NCBI GenBank assembly: GCA_022826805.1
Contig: JAJDUH010000044.1
Span: 203,327 to 267,326, forward strand
Length of the DNA stretch: 64,000 bases
Direction of reading: 5' to 3'
From: Candidatus Poribacteria bacterium
Lineage (GTDB): Bacteria > Poribacteria > WGA-4E > WGA-3G
How positions within the stretch are numbered: position 1 is the first letter of the stretch; each line of letters starts with the position of its first letter. Below are positions 17,278 through 27,900 of this stretch, one piece after another. The translations under genes and the position numbers were made by a program. Under the pieces are notes generated by a model. The model did no database searches. It worked only from the letters and a program-made list of their open reading frames with translations, and was not told where the DNA came from.

Positions 17278-17386
17278 GGTGCGGAATGTAAAACTAAGAC
17301 AAATTATGTTTTTATAGCATAATTTGGAAACCGCACCTACCTATTTTACGGTAAGCTTTGGATAGGCGAGGTTAGGAAACCTAGCC
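17278..17386. repeat. Cluster of three palindromes
   Basis: An outer GGTGCGG/CCGCACC pair (17278-17284, 17331-17337) encloses CAAATTATG...CATAATTTG (17300-17326), a member of the AAGACAAATT hairpin family. It is followed by GGCGAGGTT-AGGA-AACCTAGCC (17365-17386). Lies between convergent genes. Confidence 0.65.
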
Positions 17387-17427
17387 AGCGGAGAGCGAAA
17401 AAAGGCAAAAGGAAAAGATTGTTTGGG

Positions 17428-18222
17428 TTAGTGCCTGTCAGTTATTGATTGCTTTATCGTCCCCCACGTCACCGCAAGTTTACCCGACGCCTCGACTGCC
17501 AACGCATCTCGCATATTCATGGTGATGTCCTGGATCTCATCTTCAGTAAGCGCCTGACTGAACATTGCGACTTCGTCAAGCACACCTGACCAGTAATCGC
17601 CTCTCGGATTCCCCCAGCGTCCGATCCGCACGGGTTCCGTATTGTGGTCGGGCGGAATCTCTGTCTTGGTCTCGCCTTCCATCACACCATCAAAATATGC
17701 CCGAAGTACTTTACCGTCAAAGGTCGCGGCAACGTGATGCCATTTACCGTCGGCAGCGACTGTCTTACTGAAGGCAGTCTTCCATGCCCCACCTGTGGTG
17801 TAGTTCACTCCGAGCAGATTTGTATTACCCGCGACGAATATACCATAGTTCCTGGGGTTCCCAGCGACGGGTTCCTTCCCAATCACGGTTTGCCACTTAC
17901 CCGTCGGCTCCGTCTTGACCCACGCCGATATTGTGTATTCAGTGAGATCAAAATCGGCATGATGTGGAATTTCTACGATATTACCGTTCCCATCGAATTC
18001 AAGAGCGGTTTTTATTTTCCCTTGAAGCCACTTCGCGCCGACAATCTTGCCGTCATGCCCGTTACCGGAGGCGTCTTTCGCTACACCACCTTGGTTTTCG
18101 TCAAAAAGCCATACACCAATAAGCGCATCTTCCAATACATTCGCTACGCATACACTGGTGCTGCACAGCAGTCCAATCAGTATTATCAATAGAATCATAG
18201 GTAATTTTTGAACAGTCATCAT
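17428..18222 (-). CDS. Secreted LamG (concanavalin-like) domain protein
   Basis: 264 residues. The signal peptide is LPMILLIILIGLLCSTSVCVA. The LamG/laminin-G-like jelly roll runs from GVWLFDENQGGVAKDASGNG through YTISAWVKTEPTGKWQTVIGK and WHHVAATFDGKVLRAYFDG to GVLDEVAMFSQALTEDEI. Such domains bind carbohydrates or proteins. The tail VEASGKLAVTWGTIKQS resembles the tails of two LamG proteins at 55922 and 56815, suggesting a common sorting or binding signal. AGGAGAAC precedes two adjacent ATGs, so either could be used. Confidence 0.8.
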   Translation of the reverse strand: MMTVQKLPMILLIILIGLLCSTSVCVANVLEDALIGVWLFDENQGGVAKDASGNGHDGKIVGAKWLQGKIKTALEFDGNGNIVEIPHHADFDLTEYTISAWVKTEPTGKWQTVIGKEPVAGNPRNYGIFVAGNTNLLGVNYTTGGAWKTAFSKTVAADGKWHHVAATFDGKVLRAYFDGVMEGETKTEIPPDHNTEPVRIGRWGNPRGDYWSGVLDEVAMFSQALTEDEIQDITMNMRDALAVEASGKLAVTWGTIKQSITDRH

Positions 18223-18242
18223 GTTCTCCTTTCAAAATACTG

Positions 18243-19106
18243 TCAATCGGATTCGGGGATAGGTAGAACATCGCGTTCGACTTCGTGAACCTTGTCGGGG
18301 AAGGTCTTACCACGAATCCACATGACGGGCTGTCGCTTCCTGCTATTGCGTGCCTCAGGACGTGCCCATTCTGCCGTGGCACTGAGGTAGTGGATGACAT
18401 AACTCCGGCGGAACCGCAGGCTATGGTTGTCCGTGCTCTTATGCAAAAGATGGCTGTGGAACCAGATGACCGCACCCGGTGGCACCTCTACAGCAACACC
18501 GTTTTCGTCGCGCACGCCGCGTGCCAACTTAAACTCCCGTTGTTGTGAACCTTCGAGGTCGTCGTGCTGAAAAATATCCCATTTGTGGCTACCCGGAACA
18601 ACGTAGAGACAGCCGTTCTCGCGATCCGCCGGGTCAATAGCCGTCCACGTTCCGATGGTTGTCTCAGTTTTAAACCGATTGCGGAAATAGAACTTGTCTT
18701 GATGCCACGGAAAACCGAGACCAATCTTCGGTGCCTTCCAGATAAACAGATTATTGATGCCGAGGATGTCCGGACCGAGAATGTCAACGAGCGGGTCTGT
18801 TAGACGGGGGTCGCGGACACGCGCAAGGAATTCAGGGCAGAAACAACTTGGATGATGGATCTTGTGCATCGCATAGATGCCTTGCTCTTCTATTTTTCCG
18901 TCTCTGACAAGTGCGTTCTGATCAACGTGTGTGGATGGATATGGACGTTTCTGATCCACAACATCTTCAGCGACTCGACGGAGCATATCGTTCTCTTCAG
19001 CCGAGAATACGTTCAATCGGACGAGGTAACCCTTCTCGTTCCAACACGCCAACTCATCTGGACTCAAGGCAAAAGGTCGATCTTGTGGTGTCGATGTTAC
19101 GCTCAT
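18243..19106 (-). CDS. Phytanoyl-CoA dioxygenase (PhyH) family protein, tandem copy B
   Basis: 287 residues. Iron ligands: GFPWHQDKFYFR (HxD) in the middle, and FHSHLLHKSTDNH with the distal His, followed by SLRFRRSYVIHY carrying the 2-oxoglutarate Arg. Nearly superimposable on the next gene upstream (19119-19973), with which it shares whole blocks such as GCLYVVPGSHKWDIFQ. The intergenic space is only 12 bases, so the two are one transcript. The C-terminus is slightly longer and carries REAR-type charged insertions. Substrate unknown. Confidence 0.85.
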   Translation of the reverse strand: MSVTSTPQDRPFALSPDELACWNEKGYLVRLNVFSAEENDMLRRVAEDVVDQKRPYPSTHVDQNALVRDGKIEEQGIYAMHKIHHPSCFCPEFLARVRDPRLTDPLVDILGPDILGINNLFIWKAPKIGLGFPWHQDKFYFRNRFKTETTIGTWTAIDPADRENGCLYVVPGSHKWDIFQHDDLEGSQQREFKLARGVRDENGVAVEVPPGAVIWFHSHLLHKSTDNHSLRFRRSYVIHYLSATAEWARPEARNSRKRQPVMWIRGKTFPDKVHEVERDVLPIPESD

Positions 19107-19118
19107 TCATATCTCCCA

Positions 19119-19973
19119 TTAAGGTCCTGTGGAATCTGGGATAGGCAGGACATCGCGCGCAACTTCGTGAACCTTGCCGTGGAAGGTCTCGCCGCGAACC
19201 CACATGACCGGTTGTCCTCTCCTGCCATTCGCCCATTCCGCCTGTGCGCTGAGGTAATGAGAGACGAAACTCCGGCGAAATCGTAAGCTATGGTTGTCCG
19301 TACTCTTATGCAAAAGATGGCTGTGAAACCAGATCACCGCACCGGGTGGCGCCTCTATCGCGATACCGTCTTCGTCTCGCACACCGCGTGCCAGCTTGAA
19401 TTCCTGCTGTTGTGAACCTTCAAGGTCATCGTGCTGGAAAATATCCCATTTGTGGCTGCCTGGAATAACATAGAGACAGCCGTTCTCTTTGTCTGCCGGA
19501 TCAATAGCCGTCCACGTTCCAACGGTGGTTTCGGTTTTGAACCGAGAACGGAAGTAGAACTTGTCCTGATGCCACGGAAAACCGAGACCTATCTTCGGTG
19601 CCTTCCAGATAAACAGCGTGTTGATACCGAGGATATCTGGACCGAGGATGTCAACGATCGGATCGGTTAGCCGAGGATCACGTACACGTGCGAGGAATTC
19701 GGGATCGTAGCAGCTGGGAAAATGGATTTTGTGCATTGCATAGATACCTTGCTCCTCAACTTTTCCGTCTTTGACGAGCGCGTTCCGATCAATGTGTTCT
19801 GGTGGAAAGGGACGTTTCCTGTCCACAATGTCTTCAGCGACTTGACGGAATGCATCGTTTTCTGCGGGGGTGAATACGTTCAAACGGACCAAATAACCGT
19901 TTTCGTTCCAAAATCTCAATTCGTACGCGCTTAGCGCAAAACGTCTGTCCTGTGGTGTCGATTCTGCGTTCAT
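19119..19973 (-). CDS. Phytanoyl-CoA dioxygenase (PhyH) family protein, tandem copy A
   Basis: 284 residues, paralogue of 18243-19106 with strong identity along its length. Metal ligands are the same (GFPWHQDKFYFR; FHSHLLHKST), with RFRRSFVSHYLS for the co-substrate Arg. The N-terminal block RFALSAYELRFWNENGYLVRLNVFTPAEND aligns with RFALSPDELACWNEKG in the copy. GGAGAT lies before the ATG. The pattern is a recent tandem duplication, allowing substrate divergence. First gene of the pair. Confidence 0.85.
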   Translation of the reverse strand: MNAESTPQDRRFALSAYELRFWNENGYLVRLNVFTPAENDAFRQVAEDIVDRKRPFPPEHIDRNALVKDGKVEEQGIYAMHKIHFPSCYDPEFLARVRDPRLTDPIVDILGPDILGINTLFIWKAPKIGLGFPWHQDKFYFRSRFKTETTVGTWTAIDPADKENGCLYVIPGSHKWDIFQHDDLEGSQQQEFKLARGVRDEDGIAIEAPPGAVIWFHSHLLHKSTDNHSLRFRRSFVSHYLSAQAEWANGRRGQPVMWVRGETFHGKVHEVARDVLPIPDSTGP

Positions 19974-20593
19974 TGCTATCTCCTATTTCTGAGTTTGCGG
20001 GAGCGAGAAAACCCGCTGAGACCGCTAAAAATATAATAACACATCAGACGAAAAAGTCAAATGGGTTTTTCTCGACATGCTATACACATGTCGCCCCCAT
20101 GAAGATTAAGAATTTAATCAGATAATTTCTCAGCGTGCGATAATGCACGTCGCATTTGGACGAGTACGCCGCAAAATCGCACTACTACGAGCGGCCCCAT
20201 TTGTAGTAGGGCAATTCATTGCCCGTTAATTACCTAATTTATTTATTAAACCTCATCTGGAGCTAAAGAGGAAATCGGAAGGACGCCATTCTGTAAACAG
20301 TTCCCCTCCCAATAGCACTCAAACATCGAAAACAAAATAGTTGTAGCACTGCTCGCTAAAGTTTTGACAAATATGCTAAGTGTGTTAAAATAATGTGAGT
20401 TCGATATAAGAAACGAAAAAGTGTTGAGTTTCACTTGCCTTTCAGTGGTTTTAAGTATCCTGAGCCTCTGAAGTTTTCTGTGCGAAATACGTCTGATTTT
20501 TCATACTCCGTTCAACCCAACTACCGTTAAAATCGAACTCACGTTAAAATAGCGTACTGGTTCAAATTTACTGCCTGACAGGGAGGAAAGACG
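19974..20593. other. Intergenic region with small palindromes, no gene seen
   Basis: 620 bases between divergent genes. It contains an ACATGTCGCCCCC partial hairpin (about 20089), the perfect GGGCAAT-TC-ATTGCCC hairpin (20209-20224), a TTGACA...TAAAAT pair at about 20365 that is far from the next start, and a diverged GTTGAG...CAACCCAACTACC repeat (about 20422-20523). No translated frame longer than about 60 codons looks genic. Confidence 0.5.
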
Positions 20594-21772
20594 ATGAACA
20601 CGCATGAAGCACCAGCGAAGGAGATCTATCGCGCCCCAGCCTTTGCTGATTCTCTACCCGAACTTTCTGCTCCGGGTGCCACACCTGAAAGACTGGCATT
20701 CCTAAAGGAGCACGGTTTTCTTATCATCACCGACTTTGTCGATAACCCTTGGATCCCTATTCTTCGAGAGGCAGGGCGCCGTGTTACCGAGGCGACTGCA
20801 CCCGAACATGTTTACGACAAAATCGACTGCTCAAAGGGCTACGTCCATCGCGCTGCACACGATGAACCGTGGGCAATCCGAGGACTCATTCACCCTGCTT
20901 TCAATGAACCGTGTTTCTCTGAATTCCACGGTTCTACGGATTTTCTCGATTTCATCAGTTCATGGTGTCACGGACTCCAACCGGAAGATATGACGTTTAG
21001 TGGTATGCTTCTCTGGGCAAACCCACGGAAACAGGAGAACGGACCGAGTTGGCACCGAGATGTGACGTGGTGGGGTGATGGCGCAGGTTACTTCTCACAG
21101 CGAGAAGTCCGCGGAGAAACCCCTGAAGACTATTCCGAAGAGGTGGAGCGAATTCGCTGGAAAGAAATTCAGGAGAGTAATGAGAAGCGAATTACTGAAC
21201 GGAACAGCGTGAGCATGTTTTTGGCACTCGTTGACGATGAATGCCATGAAGTTATCCCCGGTAGCCACCACCGATGGCGCACGCCGTATGAGCATGACGT
21301 GCTACTCCCACAATCCATGAAAGATCAGGGTGTCCCATATACACCGAGTTGGAACGGGACCGACCCATTGCCCGGTCAAGTCGCTATCCGGCTCAAGGCA
21401 GGAGAGGCACTCATCCGCAATGGCAACAACATCCATACTGGACACACTGTCCCCGAACGCGAGCGTAACACATTGTCGATTGGCTGGTCGAAATGGTCAG
21501 GTGAATCCACCGACGAACCTTCGGTCGCCGACGCACGAAACGCGTGGCAACTCGATCCCGCCGTCCGAGCGGCTTTGCCATACGGATGGATGCAGACGGC
21601 ATGGGATCGATGGGCAGAAACCCAAAAACTCGGAGACACGCTTGAGGACCGGTACGCTGGATATGATATTCGGCAGATTAAATCGGGGAAAGTTGCCGGG
21701 TGGCGCACCGAGCTGGAACGTCAAGCAGCGGCAGCAGGCGAGGCCTGGGAAGCCTTCCAGACCGCTGTCTAA
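20594..21772 (+). CDS. Phytanoyl-CoA dioxygenase (PhyH) family protein, long form
   Basis: 392 residues, about 100 longer than the other copies. LKEHGFLIITDFVDNPWIPIL is the family start. NGPSWHRDVTWWGDG gives the HxD pair, then a charged insert of ~45 residues (RGETPEDYSEEVERIRWKE). LALVDDECHEVIPGSHHRW is the typical strand and loop, and GNNIHTGHTVPERERNTLSIGW holds the distal His and Arg. Related bacterial proteins are often annotated as ectoine-hydroxylase-like, but the substrate here is unknown. GGGAGG lies 8-9 bases before the ATG. Confidence 0.8.
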   Translation: MNTHEAPAKEIYRAPAFADSLPELSAPGATPERLAFLKEHGFLIITDFVDNPWIPILREAGRRVTEATAPEHVYDKIDCSKGYVHRAAHDEPWAIRGLIHPAFNEPCFSEFHGSTDFLDFISSWCHGLQPEDMTFSGMLLWANPRKQENGPSWHRDVTWWGDGAGYFSQREVRGETPEDYSEEVERIRWKEIQESNEKRITERNSVSMFLALVDDECHEVIPGSHHRWRTPYEHDVLLPQSMKDQGVPYTPSWNGTDPLPGQVAIRLKAGEALIRNGNNIHTGHTVPERERNTLSIGWSKWSGESTDEPSVADARNAWQLDPAVRAALPYGWMQTAWDRWAETQKLGDTLEDRYAGYDIRQIKSGKVAGWRTELERQAAAAGEAWEAFQTAV

Positions 21773-21815
21773 ATCCATGTCTACAGTAAACTTAGAATTA
21801 TCGATATATTGTGCA

Positions 21816-21837
21816 GGCGAGGTTTCCTAACCTCGCC
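21816..21837. repeat. GGCGAGGTT hairpin after the long PhyH gene
   Basis: Perfect GGCGAGGTT-TCCT-AACCTCGCC, 43 bases after the stop. Same family as 3554, 17365 and 62365. No T-run follows. Confidence 0.6.
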
Positions 21838-21953
21838 TACCTACTTTGGAGAAAAACGGAAGGATCTCCGAATCCCAATGCTCCAACCCCCAACCCTCTA
21901 ATCGCCATTAGAGAATACCTATTCGTTAAATAAAATATAACTAAAAATCGTTT

Positions 21954-22040
21954 TCACGGAAAACACACAATTTCCAGTTCAGGAACTCAATGGAATCAAT
22001 GCTCCAAAAATACCTCCGTGAAACTTCCGTGAATACCTCT
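21954..22040. repeat. TCCGTGAA-type inverted repeat element, copy 1
   Basis: Begins TTCACGGAAAA and ends CCTCCGTGAAACTTCCGTGAAT. A related element lies at 40156-40240. Fills part of the 682-base gap before the ATP-grasp gene; no coding frame was seen in the rest of that gap. Confidence 0.5.
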
Positions 22041-22313
22041 GTTAAAATACAATCCTTGGTGAAGTCTAAAATCAACAAAAAGTTGAAAAAATATGCCAAA
22101 GTGTGATAAAGTAATTAAAGGTAAATAATACGATATAATTCCTATAGGCAATTGGTGCATCATAATTGGACAGCAGCCCACTGCATTGCCTAAAAAATTA
22201 GCAAGCAACCCGCAGTAGCCTTATCTGTATTTTCATCTCTGTACAACGCCCGAAGTGGGTTGGCTTACGCATTCAATTGAAACAGGTCATTAATCTTCCG
22301 TGCAAATTGAAAT

Positions 22314-22329
22314 TGGCATAAGTATTGCA
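22314..22329 (+). promoter_or_regulatory. Candidate sigma-54 (-24/-12) promoter of the ATP-grasp/transglutaminase cluster
   Basis: TGGCATAAGTATTGCA matches the RpoN consensus (TGGCACG, 4 bases, TTGCA) with the GG and GC elements exactly 12 bases apart; two mismatches lie in the less conserved positions. Located 126 bases before the ATG at 22455. A bacterial enhancer-binding activator would be needed; none is encoded nearby. Confidence 0.4.
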
Positions 22330-22454
22330 TCACGCCTTATATACGGCTTGTAGGGCTTATGCGGTTTCTAAACCCTTACCCTTTAGTATCTTTGTATTCT
22401 CGCTGCGGAATTACCAAATTCTCCACGGGGTCAAGGTAAAGGAGGCACATTGTA

Positions 22455-23897
22455 ATGACAGGATTTGATGGATACGATACAGAAGGATTTTATGATGAGG
22501 TGCTCACACCAGATGGGAGTGCGCGTCCCGCCGCTCAGATGTTGGTGGAGCGGATTGCTAGTTTTCCTGATGGTGAGCTAAATCGTCGGCAAATTGCGGC
22601 TGAATATGCCTTGCTCCGAATGGGTATCACCTTCAATGTCTATGCCGACGAACAAGGTATCGAAAAGATTTTCCCCTTTGATCTCATTCCCCGAATCATC
22701 GATGCCAATGAATGGGACTGGATAGAACGGGGTCTGAAACAGCGGATCCACGCCCTGAATCTATTCATTGACGACGTTTACCACGATCAGAAAATTCTCA
22801 AAGATGGCATCGTTCCCGCAGACGTTGTGCTTTCGTCAGAACGCTACCTTGAACCTTGCATCGGCTTGGATCCACCCCGAGGCATTTGGTGCCACATTAC
22901 CGGCACAGATTTAGTGCGCGATGGTGACGGACAAGTCTATGTATTAGAAGATAACCTCGGTTGCCCATCGGGTGTCTCCTATGTTGTGGAGAACCGGCAG
23001 TTAATGAAACGAACATTTCCGCAGATTTTTGGGATGTCGCAGATTCAGCCGGTGGAGGATTATCCAAGCCATTTATTGAATATGCTCCGTTACCTTGTAA
23101 CGGACAGAGTGTCCTCACCCGAAGTTGCGCTTCTCACACCGGGTATCTATAATTCTGCGTATTTTGAGCATTCCTTTCTCGCCCAACAAATGGGAGTCGA
23201 ACTGGTTGAAGGGCGCGATCTCGTGGTGATGGATGGGTTTGTTCACGCCCGAACGACAAAAGGCTTTGAGCGGGTCGATGTCCTCTACCGTCGCATCAAC
23301 GACGATTTCCTTGACCCGAAAGTGTTTCAACCCGAATCTATGCTAGGCGTTCCGGGACTAATGGACGTTTATAAAGCGGGACGCATCGCGCTCGTCAATG
23401 CCCCCGGCACTTGTGTTGCTGACGACAAAGTTGTCTGCTCGTTCGTGCCGCAGATCATTAAGTACTACCTCGGCGAAGATATTATCGTCCCGAATGTCCC
23501 AACTTATATGTGTTGGGAAGATACGGATCGAAAATATGTGCTGGAGCATCTCGATGAACTGGTTGTAAAAGAAGCGAACCAGTCTGGAGGCTATGGGATG
23601 CTGATCGGTCCGCATTCGACGCAATCAGAACGCGAGGAGTTTGCCCGCCGTATTAAAGCCAATCCTCGCAACTACATTGCACAACCGACGCTCTCACTTT
23701 CACGTGTGCCTGTGCTTATTGACGACCATTTTGAAGGACGCCACGTCGATCTACGTCCGTTTATCCTGTATGGCGAAGATATTTACGTGCTTCCAGGTGG
23801 ATTAACACGGGTGGCACTGAAAAAAGGCTCCCTGGTTGTCAACTCATCACAAGGTGGTGGCAGTAAAGATACCTGGGTTCTCTCAGGTTCGGCATAG
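22455..23897 (+). CDS. Circularly permuted ATP-grasp protein (DUF404/DUF407 type)
   Basis: 480 residues, full length for the family. Visible signatures are YDEVLTPDGSARPAAQML, FPFDLIPRIIDANEWDWIE, the EDNLGCPSGVSYVVENRQ block, VALLTPGIYNSAYFEHSFLA, VKEANQSGGYGMLIGP and the C-terminal LPGGLTRVAL...SSQGGGSKDTWVL. These proteins are predicted ATP-dependent carboxylate-amine ligases in a permuted ATP-grasp arrangement, encoded beside alpha-E and transglutaminase genes; the product is unknown. AAAGGAGG lies 9 bases before the ATG. The alpha-E gene follows after 9 bases. A fused paralogue is encoded at 28352. Confidence 0.88.
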   Translation: MTGFDGYDTEGFYDEVLTPDGSARPAAQMLVERIASFPDGELNRRQIAAEYALLRMGITFNVYADEQGIEKIFPFDLIPRIIDANEWDWIERGLKQRIHALNLFIDDVYHDQKILKDGIVPADVVLSSERYLEPCIGLDPPRGIWCHITGTDLVRDGDGQVYVLEDNLGCPSGVSYVVENRQLMKRTFPQIFGMSQIQPVEDYPSHLLNMLRYLVTDRVSSPEVALLTPGIYNSAYFEHSFLAQQMGVELVEGRDLVVMDGFVHARTTKGFERVDVLYRRINDDFLDPKVFQPESMLGVPGLMDVYKAGRIALVNAPGTCVADDKVVCSFVPQIIKYYLGEDIIVPNVPTYMCWEDTDRKYVLEHLDELVVKEANQSGGYGMLIGPHSTQSEREEFARRIKANPRNYIAQPTLSLSRVPVLIDDHFEGRHVDLRPFILYGEDIYVLPGGLTRVALKKGSLVVNSSQGGGSKDTWVLSGSA

Positions 23898-23906
23898 GAG
23901 GGAGTT

Positions 23907-24887
23907 ATGTTAAGTCGTGTCGCAGAATCAATTTACTGGATGAGCCGCTACATCGAACGCGCCGAAAACGTTTCTCGTTTCGTCGATGTTAACCTGCATC
24001 TCATGCTTGACATGCCGGTCGGCATACAAGCCCAGTGGGAACCGCTTGTTGCCACAACAGGCGACGACGAAGTGTTTGCCGAACGCTACGGTGAGGCATC
24101 TCGCGAAGCGGTGATTCGGTTTCTGGCATTTGACACTGAAAATCCAAACTCAATTGTCTCTTGCCTACGGGCTGGTCGTGAAAATGCTCGGTCAATACGC
24201 GAAAATATTTCATCAGAGATGTGGGAGCAGTTAAACGATGCCTACTTGTTAGTCACTAACACCTCCGAAGAATGGGCAATGACAGAACCCCATGAGTTTT
24301 TTAGGGAAATCAAACTCGCATCACATCTCTTCATGGGACTGACAGATAACATCATGTCCCACAGTGAAGGGTGGCATTTTAGTCAGTTGGGACGGCTCAT
24401 CGAACGTGCCGATAAAACATCAAGAATCGTTGATGTCAAGTATTTTATCCTACTTCCGTCTATCTGGGATGTGAATACGTCGTTTGATGATATTCAGTGG
24501 GGCGCCCTCCTCCATTCTGCCAGCGGTTTTGAGATGTACCGCCGCACTTACGGACTCATCGCTCCAGACGATGTCGTCGCTTTTCTACTGTTAGACCGTG
24601 AATTTCCGCGTTCAGTGCTCTACTGTCTCACCAAGGCGGAAGAATCATTGCATGCGATCTCCGGCACCCCCTTGGAAACTTTCTCCAATTCAGCAGAACA
24701 GCGTCTGGGGCAGCTGCGCGCCGAATTCGCCTACGCCCAAGTCAAACAGGTGCTTTCAAGCGGTTTGCACGAATTTCTTGACGCATTCCAAATCAAACTT
24801 AACTCAGTCGGTGACGACATCCACAAAACGTTCTTCGCATTGCGACCCGTCAACGGAGAATTTACGGCGGAAGAGCCGCTACTGTAG
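23907..24887 (+). CDS. Alpha-E domain protein (DUF403)
   Basis: 326 residues, almost all helical. MLSRVAESIYWMSRYIERAENVSRFVDVNLHL is the DUF403 start, with the conserved E/R-rich helix (YIERAEN) repeated later as LIERADKTSRIVDVKYF. Predicted to act with the permuted ATP-grasp ligase, possibly as a substrate-binding or scaffold domain. AGGAGGGAG lies 4 bases before the start. The stop is followed 42 bases later by the transglutaminase/DUF2126 start, so it is clearly one operon. Confidence 0.88.
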   Translation: MLSRVAESIYWMSRYIERAENVSRFVDVNLHLMLDMPVGIQAQWEPLVATTGDDEVFAERYGEASREAVIRFLAFDTENPNSIVSCLRAGRENARSIRENISSEMWEQLNDAYLLVTNTSEEWAMTEPHEFFREIKLASHLFMGLTDNIMSHSEGWHFSQLGRLIERADKTSRIVDVKYFILLPSIWDVNTSFDDIQWGALLHSASGFEMYRRTYGLIAPDDVVAFLLLDREFPRSVLYCLTKAEESLHAISGTPLETFSNSAEQRLGQLRAEFAYAQVKQVLSSGLHEFLDAFQIKLNSVGDDIHKTFFALRPVNGEFTAEEPLL

Positions 24888-24929
24888 GTGCGTTCACAAC
24901 TGCACAGGTCTGAAGGGAGCGGGACAAAC

Positions 24930-27900
24930 ATGTCAATTCGTGTAGCTATCAACCACAAATCTCTTTACCACTACGATCGGCTCGTCAACTTGTCGCCACA
25001 CGTTTTTCGACTGAGACCAGCGGTGCACTGCCGAACGCCGATTGAGGCATACTCACTCAAGATTGAACCCGAACATCACTTCATCAACTGGCAGCAAGAC
25101 CCCTTTGGCAATTACCAAGCCCGCGTCGTCTTCCTCGAACCCACACGCGCCTTATCTATCGAAGTCGATCTCATAGCGGATATGACTATTATCAATCCGT
25201 TCGATTTCTTCCTCGAATCCAGTGCCGAACACTACCCATTCCAGTACGAAGCACAGCTTAAAGAAGAACTCACACCTTTTCTCGAAGTCAGGGAAAGCGG
25301 TCCACTCCTCACAGCACTGCTCGCAGATATTCCCCGGACGAAGAAGAAACTCAACGATTTTCTTGTTGATCTCAACCAATCGCTCCGGGAAAAGATAAAA
25401 TACACAATTCGGATGGAACCCGGTATCCAGTCCTGTGAAGAGACTTTAGAAAAGCAGATCGGTTCGTGCCGAGACACAGGGTGGTTACTCGTTCAGATTT
25501 TGCGTCATCTTGGCTTAGCCGCTCGCTTCGTCTCTGGTTACCTCGTACAACTCGTCGCCGATCAGAAACCTATAGAGGGACCCGCCGGTCCACCCCAAGA
25601 CTTTACCGACTTGCACGCTTGGTGCGAGGTATACGCACCCGGCGCAGGATGGATAGGTTTAGATCCCACATCCGGGTTATTCGCTGGTGAGGGACACATC
25701 CCGTTGGCATGCGTGCCAGATCCAGTGAGTGCCGCACCGGTTACCGGCTATACAGATCCGTGTGAAACAGAATTTACCTACAGCAACACCGTCCAGCGTA
25801 TCCACGAAGACCCGCGTGTAACAAAACCTTACACAGAAACACAGTGGGCAGCTATTAACACCCTCGGTCAACAAGTCGACGCAGATATAATCCGAAACGA
25901 TATTCGGCTGACAATGGGCGGCGAACCCACATTCGTATCGATCGACGATTCAGACGGTCCAGAATGGGACACAGAAGCAGACAGTCCAAAAAAGAGGGAG
26001 TTAGGCGCAGCACTGTTGCAACGGCTACGAGATAGTTTCGGTCCCGGTGGAGCACTGTATCATGGACAAGGAAAATGGTATCCGGGTGAACCACTACCGC
26101 GTTGGAAGTTCGGATGTTTTTGGCGAAAAGACGGCGTCGCTATTTGGCAGAACGACAAACTTCTCGCCGAACCTGACAAAGATTACGGCTTCGATGCTCA
26201 AGACGCTGAACGATTTACACACCACCTCACGGAACTATTGAAAATCACGCCAGATTGGATAGTCCCGGCTTACGAAGATACGCTCTTTTTTCTCTGGACA
26301 GAAGGTAGACTCCCTACCAACGTCGATCCACTCGACTTTGACTTCAAAGAGGCATCCGAACGTCATCGACTTGCACAGCTGCTACAGACAGAAACCCTTG
26401 GCGAACCGATCGGCTACACCCTACCGCTACGCTGGCGTCGTGTAGATGAGGGATGGGAGAGTTGCGCGTGGAATTTCAGAGGCGGACACATGTTCTTAGT
26501 CCCCGGAGATTCACCCATGGGGCTCCGTCTACCGTTAGAATCCATAGAGTGGGTGCCAGATGAAGAGCGAGAGGATGCTTACGAACGCGATCCCTTTGAA
26601 CGGCGCGAGGAAAACTTAGACGCACTAGAACAGACAAACTCACAAAACACAACGACTACAGAAAATGGGGAAGAAGAGAGGATTTTCCACACGGCACTGT
26701 GTATTGAACCTCGTGATGGACGATTGCACGTTTTTATGCCGCCCTTGACACATTTAGAACACTATCTGAACCTCCTCGCGGCAACAGAAGCGACCGCTGA
26801 AGCCTTAGACATGCCTGTGATTATCGAAGGGTATGAGGTACCGCACGATTGGCGAATCCAATCGCTGAATGTAACCCCCGATCCGGGGGTCATTGAGGTT
26901 AACATCCATCCAGCAGAAAATTGGAACGAACTCGTCCATAATACCACTACGCTTTACGCACAAGCACGATTGGCGAGGCTTAGTGCTGAAAAATTTATGT
27001 TAGACGGTAGACACACTGGCACTGGAGGCGGCAACCACATTATCGTTGGCGGTCGAACACCGGCTGACAGTCCACTGCTGCGGCAGCCTCACCTGCTACG
27101 CAGTCTTGTTACGTATTGGCAGCACCATCCCGGTCTGTCCTACCTCTTTTCCAGCGCCTTCATCGGTCCGACGAGTCAGGCACCGCGTGTAGATGAAGGA
27201 CGCGATGAGCAGCTTTATGAACTCGAAGTCGCTTTCGAGCAGATAACCGAAACATCGGAAAATCAAGGCGAAAACACCCCGCCTTGGCTAATTGATCGAC
27301 TCTTGCGGCACCTGATGGTAGACCTCACAGGCAACACACATCGTGCCGAGTTCTGTATTGATAAACTCTACTCTCCCGACTCGGCAAGCGGACGGCTCGG
27401 GTTGCTGGAGATGCGGGCTTTCGAGATGCCACCACACGCCCAGATGAGTATCGTCCAGATGCTCCTGATTCGGACACTCATCGCCAAATTCTGGAGTGCG
27501 CCCTACAAAGGAAGACTTGTGCGTTGGGGAACGGAATTACACGACCGATTCATGCTTCACCACTACGTCCGCGCTGACATACAAGAAGTCGTTAGTGAAC
27601 TTCAAGAGGCTGGCTATCCGTTTGAAATGGCATGGTTTGACCCGTTCTTTGAATTCCGTTTCCCGAAATTAGGAACCGTTAATATACGAGATATTGAACT
27701 GGAATTAAGGACGGCAATCGAGCCGTGGCACGTGTTAGGTGAGGAAGTGACTCGGTCAGGGACATCGCGTTTTGTCGATTCCTCTGTTGAACGCTTGCAG
27801 GTGAAGGTGTCTGGACTGACCGACTCTCGATACATTGTCACATGCAACGGGCGACGCTTAATTCTCCACAACACAGGAACCCACGGAGAATACGTCGGTG

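Noticed and set aside
20089..20150. CRISPR-like or tRNA-like structure in the 20 kb gap
   Set aside because: Only isolated palindromes; no regular spacing, no T-loop or acceptor pairing seen.
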